From positions 1 through 8,376 of the forward strand of contig JAFQVC010000160.1 in NCBI GenBank assembly GCA_017408205.1: a DNA stretch of 8,376 nt, read 5' to 3'. Under the pieces are notes generated by a model, which was not told where the DNA came from, made no database searches, and worked only from the letters and a program-made list of their open reading frames with translations. Positions 5,948 through 8,376 of the stretch are shown in pieces; position 1 is the first letter of the stretch, and each line of letters begins with the position of its first letter. The stretch comes from Clostridia bacterium. GTDB taxonomy: Bacteria > Bacillota > Clostridia > Monoglobales > Firm-18. Made by a program: the position numbers and the translations under genes.

Positions 5948-6747
5948 TTTTCTTGCTCCTTTACTAAATATTTATAAAGTTCATATACGTTTTCGTAAAT
6001 ATACTCGGGCTTTTTGTCGCTTTTTTCTACATCCTCCATAGTACCCTCGCCGCTAAGTACGAAAATCGTACTTACTCCTGCATTTACTCCACAGGCAATA
6101 TCGGTATATAATCTGTCACCAATAACCGCAGTTTCTTCGGGAGTAAATCCGTTTTGTTCCATAGCAAGTAACGCCATTTCAGGTTGTGGTTTTCCGATAA
6201 ATTTAGGCATTCTTCCTGTTGCGGTGCAAAGTATCTGACTTATTGACCCGCAATCAGGAACAGAACCGTACCAGGTGGGGCAAACCCAGTCGGGATTTGT
6301 AGCCACGTAGTCAACCCCCCTGTTTAAAAGTATGCACGCGTCTTCAAGTTTCTGGAAAGTCAGTTCTGTGTCAAAGCCCATGCAAAGACAATCTATATCC
6401 TCTTCCAGTTTGTCTGTAATGGGAAGATTTGCCTCTCTTAACTGTTCTTTAAATGACTTCGTGCCAAAGGCATATATTTTTTTGTAATTCTTTTTGTTAA
6501 GATAAAGGACCGTAGCGTTTGTTGATGTCAAAAAATCTTTTGCCTCCGATTTAATTCCAAGACTTGCAAGTTTTTCAATGTATTTGTCAACGCTTTTGGA
6601 GGAATTGTTGGTTACAAAAATATACTTTCCCCCTATTGACTTTATGTAGTCTAAAAACTCGTGCACTCCCTCATACAGTTGGTTGTCAAGGTACAAAGTC
6701 CCGTCCATATCAAGTAAAAAAAGTTTCTTTTTTCTTAAATCACTCAT
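5944..6747 (-). CDS. HAD superfamily IIA phosphatase (AraL/NagD-like)
   Basis: This 267-residue cytosolic phosphatase hydrolyses small phosphate monoesters, usually sugar or polyol phosphates, through an aspartyl-phosphate intermediate. Motif I is DMDGT (13-17, nucleophile Asp 13 and acid Asp 15). Motif II is VTNNSS (45-50). A C2-type cap lies between, at about 75-180. Motif III is the Lys in GKPQPEM (185-191), and motif IV is GDRLYTDI (210-217). The motif layout and length fit AraL of Bacillus, which also sits next to araM, so the pair is conserved as a unit. AGGGAG (6759-6754) lies six bases before the ATG, and the stop overlaps the dehydrogenase start. No arabinose genes are present. It might dephosphorylate G1P to glycerol or clean up other phosphorylated sugars; sequence does not decide. 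The leader carries a strong hairpin. Confidence 0.92.
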   Translation of the reverse strand: MSDLRKKKLFLLDMDGTLYLDNQLYEGVHEFLDYIKSIGGKYIFVTNNSSKSVDKYIEKLASLGIKSEAKDFLTSTNATVLYLNKKNYKKIYAFGTKSFKEQLREANLPITDKLEEDIDCLCMGFDTELTFQKLEDACILLNRGVDYVATNPDWVCPTWYGSVPDCGSISQILCTATGRMPKFIGKPQPEMALLAMEQNGFTPEETAVIGDRLYTDIACGVNAGVSTIFVLSGEGTMEDVEKSDKKPEYIYENVYELYKYLVKEQEK

Positions 6748-6771
6748 ATTATTCTCCCTTATTATAAAAAT

Positions 6772-6811
6772 GCGTCAAAAACAAACCGTAATATCGGTTT
6801 GTTTTTGACGC
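6772..6811 (-). promoter_or_regulatory. Perfect 17-bp hairpin in the leader of the phosphatase/G1P dehydrogenase operon (attenuator candidate)
   Basis: GCGTCAAAAACAAACCG (6772-6788) is perfectly complementary to 6795-6811, with a 6-base loop. It lies between the predicted minus-strand start near 6830 and the ribosome binding site at 6754-6760. On the minus strand the stem is followed by ATTTTTATAA, a terminator-like tail, so it may cause premature termination. It does not cover the ribosome binding site itself. No plus-strand gene ends here, so an ordinary end-of-gene terminator role is unlikely. A small dispersed inverted repeat or an operator is an alternative. Confidence 0.6.
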
Positions 6812-6836
6812 GTCTCCAAATCTCTGCATCTGTTAC

Positions 6837-6865
6837 ATTATATAATAATCGCACAGTTTTGTCAA
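6837..6865 (-). promoter_or_regulatory. Consensus sigma-A promoter of the phosphatase/G1P dehydrogenase operon
   Basis: On the minus strand TTGACA (6865-6860) and TATAAT (6842-6837) are both perfect and separated by 17 bases. The predicted start near 6830 gives a leader of about 83 bases that includes the 17-bp hairpin. Confidence 0.85.
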
Positions 6866-6877
6866 TATAATTGACAA
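6859..6877. promoter_or_regulatory. Palindrome joining two back-to-back -35 boxes
   Basis: TTGTCAAT-ATA-ATTGACAA is a perfect 8-bp dyad containing both divergent -35 hexamers, with only 5 bp between them. Two polymerases could not bind at once. A single dimeric regulator could control both operons here, although the dyad may simply result from two consensus -35 boxes facing away from each other. Confidence 0.5.
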
Positions 6878-6900
6878 TGAAAAAACTAATATGATATAAT
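6871..6900 (+). promoter_or_regulatory. Consensus sigma-A promoter of the SLH-domain gene
   Basis: TTGACA (6871-6876) and TATAAT (6895-6900) are separated by 18 bases, with an extended -10 TG (6892-6893). Transcription would start near 6907, about 25 bases before the ATG. Confidence 0.85.
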
Positions 6901-6931
6901 ACTAAAAAAAGATATTTCAAGGAGAAAAAAT

Positions 6932-8218
6932 ATGAAAAAACTATTATGTCTTATACTTACTGCACTAATCCTGTTTGGTACAGTTTCTGTATCTGCCGTT
7001 GACAGTACTGTTTCCTACGGAAGTGAAATAGTTCTTGGCGGAACACCCGTAATTGACGGTAAAATTGATGACGTTTACAGAGCAAGTTTCAACGTAAATA
7101 TTACAGGTCCGTCAACTTTCGGTGTGCAATCAGAAAGTGTTGCGGAAATCTTTGTCTTGCACGATTCCAAATACGTTTATGTAGCAGCGGAAATAGTTGA
7201 TACAACACCTTTTAAAGTTGATTCAGACTACTTAAAAGATGACCCACACCCTCATTTGAACGATGCTCTGGAAATAAGAATTGCAACAAACGGGCATATG
7301 GCTCCATACACAGGAACTTTCACCAACCACCATCTTTTCTATGCCGACTGGCAGGGCAGAAGGTTTTCTTCTTACGAGCAGCAGGTTCTCGGTGTCAAAG
7401 GTAAAACTACATACGAGTACGGAAAATCATACATAGTAGAAATGGCACTTCCTCTTCAGTCTCCATTGGTAGAGGGTGAAAAAATTTCTTTCAATTTCCA
7501 GATAGACAATATGACAATTAAAGACGGCAAAGACCAATTAGGTTGTATTTCATTAAGACCGGGAAAAGATTTGGTTGAATTTACAGTAGGCGGACAGGCA
7601 CTTGATATGGGACAGGGCGGACAACAGTCGGACAATCAGGAAGAAAAACCCGCACCTACCCCCTCCTTATTTACCGACGTAAAATCAACTGACTGGTTTT
7701 ATGAAGCAGTGCTTACCGCTTATCACAACGGTATAATTAAAGGTACAAGTGCAAACGAATTTTCACCAAACACAGACGTAACAAGAGCAATGTTTGCAAA
7801 AATTCTTCACAGATTAGACGGTGAACCGACCACAAATTACGAAGTACCCTTTAAAGATGTTCCGCAAAATGAATGGTACGCGGATTCAGTAAAATGGGCG
7901 GTAAAGAATAACATTATAAACGGTGTTACAGAAACATCTTTCGCACCTGACGACAAGGTGACAAGAGAGCAAATTGCCACTATGATTTTCAGATACATAA
8001 ACTATAAGGGCAAAGGTCCGAAAAGTGCCTGGACAGCCACCTTGCCTTATAAAGATACAGACAGCATTTCAAGTTGGGCAAAAGCATCAATAATGTACTG
8101 TATGAGCGAAAATCTTATGACAGGTGACGAAAACAGATTCTTTAATCCACAGAGTTTTGCAACAAGAGCAGAGGTTGCAACGGTAATAAACAGAGTAGCA
8201 ACATTTTTAAAAGACTAA
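6932..8218 (+). CDS. Secreted cell-surface protein: CBM9-like domain plus three SLH repeats
   Basis: This 428-residue exported protein is predicted to stick to the cell wall. Residues 1-22 are a signal peptide (MKKLL, hydrophobic core, cleavage after SVSA). Residues about 32-222 resemble a CBM9/DOMON-like beta-sandwich: the opening GGTPVIDGKIDDVY, a 'YVYVAAEIVD' strand, then 'DALEIRI' and a late 'FNFQIDN' strand. Relatives bind sugars, often in xylanases. A Gln/Pro-rich linker (about 223-245) leads to three SLH repeats at about 246-293, 307-354 and 372-422, each with a 'TRxx' helix start (TRAM, TREQ, TRAE). SLH trimers bind pyruvylated secondary wall polymers. No catalytic domain is visible, so it is probably a binding or structural protein. 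AAGGAG (6919-6924) lies seven bases before the ATG. It is divergent from the G1P dehydrogenase operon and shares its promoter region. The SLH call is certain and the CBM9 call likely. Confidence 0.9.
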   Translation: MKKLLCLILTALILFGTVSVSAVDSTVSYGSEIVLGGTPVIDGKIDDVYRASFNVNITGPSTFGVQSESVAEIFVLHDSKYVYVAAEIVDTTPFKVDSDYLKDDPHPHLNDALEIRIATNGHMAPYTGTFTNHHLFYADWQGRRFSSYEQQVLGVKGKTTYEYGKSYIVEMALPLQSPLVEGEKISFNFQIDNMTIKDGKDQLGCISLRPGKDLVEFTVGGQALDMGQGGQQSDNQEEKPAPTPSLFTDVKSTDWFYEAVLTAYHNGIIKGTSANEFSPNTDVTRAMFAKILHRLDGEPTTNYEVPFKDVPQNEWYADSVKWAVKNNIINGVTETSFAPDDKVTREQIATMIFRYINYKGKGPKSAWTATLPYKDTDSISSWAKASIMYCMSENLMTGDENRFFNPQSFATRAEVATVINRVATFLKD

Positions 8219-8376
8219 TAACAAACCCACTTGGTTTTAGGTCGAGGTTGATAAGGCAGTATTGTCCTAAAAATCGTCTTTTTTGCGAATTTCTGCGTTA
8301 AATAGAGCCCATATCCGACAGGATTATGGGCTCTATTCGCCTTGAACTTCATCAAAAAATTTTGATTTTAGGATGC
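8219..8376. other. Gene-free structured intergenic sequence, possibly a dispersed repeat or ncRNA
   Basis: No convincing reading frame occupies this stretch. It contains a weak small hairpin just after the SLH stop (AAACC 8223-8227 with GGTTT 8233-8237). TTTTAGG (8235-8241) can pair with CCTAAAA (8266-8272). The strong hairpin at 8301-8337 follows, and GCGAAT (8285-8290) could pair with ATTCGC (8335-8340) as an alternative fold. None of these ends in a clear T-run. The density of pairing suggests a structured RNA or a repeat element that may continue beyond the window. Confidence 0.4.
8301..8337. repeat. Strong inverted repeat / hairpin
   Basis: AATAGAGCCCATA (8301-8313) is perfectly complementary to 8325-8337. 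TCC and GGA extend the stem after a one-base bulge and leave a GACA loop. It lacks a T-run on either strand, so it is a poor intrinsic terminator despite its strength. Confidence 0.8.

Noticed and set aside
6772..6811. Ordinary terminator at the end of a plus-strand gene
   Set aside because: No plus-strand gene ends upstream within this region (both nearby genes are minus-strand), and on the plus strand the stem is not followed by a T-run.
6748..6931. Known riboswitch or T-box in the leader
   Set aside because: The leader is only about 83 bases, dominated by one simple hairpin, and I see none of the conserved core motifs of T-boxes or common riboswitch classes.
8219..8376. CRISPR repeat, tRNA or SRP RNA
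   Set aside because: There are no regularly spaced direct repeats, no cloverleaf or CCA end, and no SRP Alu or helix-8 signature.

Overview
The window looks like chromosomal DNA of an AT-rich, Gram-positive, low-GC bacterium, most likely a member of the Clostridia. The pointers are consensus sigma-A promoters (TTGACA / TATAAT), strong AGGAG-type ribosome binding sites, a Bacillota-style RlmH, a three-repeat SLH cell-surface protein, and an AraL/AraM-like gene pair. I cannot name a genus or species from sequence alone.

Layout. Bases 1-414 hold the 3' part of rlmH, a housekeeping 23S rRNA methyltransferase. It ends in a hairpin terminator shared with the convergent gene (411-448). Bases 437-1393 hold a small phage-like regulatory pair: an XRE-type repressor on the minus strand, and a divergent protein resembling phage late-transcription (DUF1492/ArpU-like, sigma region 4-like) regulators on the plus strand. 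The region between them carries two good opposing promoters and four copies of a TGGTA half-site. Bases 1491-4738 hold a tight plus-strand operon of three genes: a membrane GT2 glycosyltransferase, a DUF1015 protein and an HpcH/HpaI-family aldolase. It closes with a perfect 13-bp hairpin terminator.

Bases 4775-6747 hold a minus-strand two-gene operon with an ATGA stop/start overlap: a HAD-IIA sugar/polyol-phosphate phosphatase (AraL-like), then an sn-glycerol-1-phosphate dehydrogenase (AraM/EgsA-like). Its 5' leader contains a perfect 17-bp hairpin. A divergent promoter pair, with -35 boxes only 5 bp apart inside one palindrome, separates it from a plus-strand gene (6932-8218) for a secreted protein with an N-terminal CBM9-like domain and three C-terminal SLH repeats. 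The last 158 bases carry no gene but fold into at least one strong hairpin and may be a dispersed repeat or structured RNA.

How the genes may work together. The glycosyltransferase, the SLH protein and the G1P-making dehydrogenase all fit cell-envelope work, but no common pathway can be proven from this window. The DUF1015 and aldolase genes point to small-molecule carbon metabolism. The best leads are the regulatory architecture (the divergent phage-like switch, the back-to-back promoters and the leader hairpin), the bacterial G1P dehydrogenase/phosphatase pair, and the structured 3' intergenic sequence. I found no CRISPR array, transposase, integrase, toxin-antitoxin pair, tRNA or rRNA. I see no clear evidence of an entirely new system.
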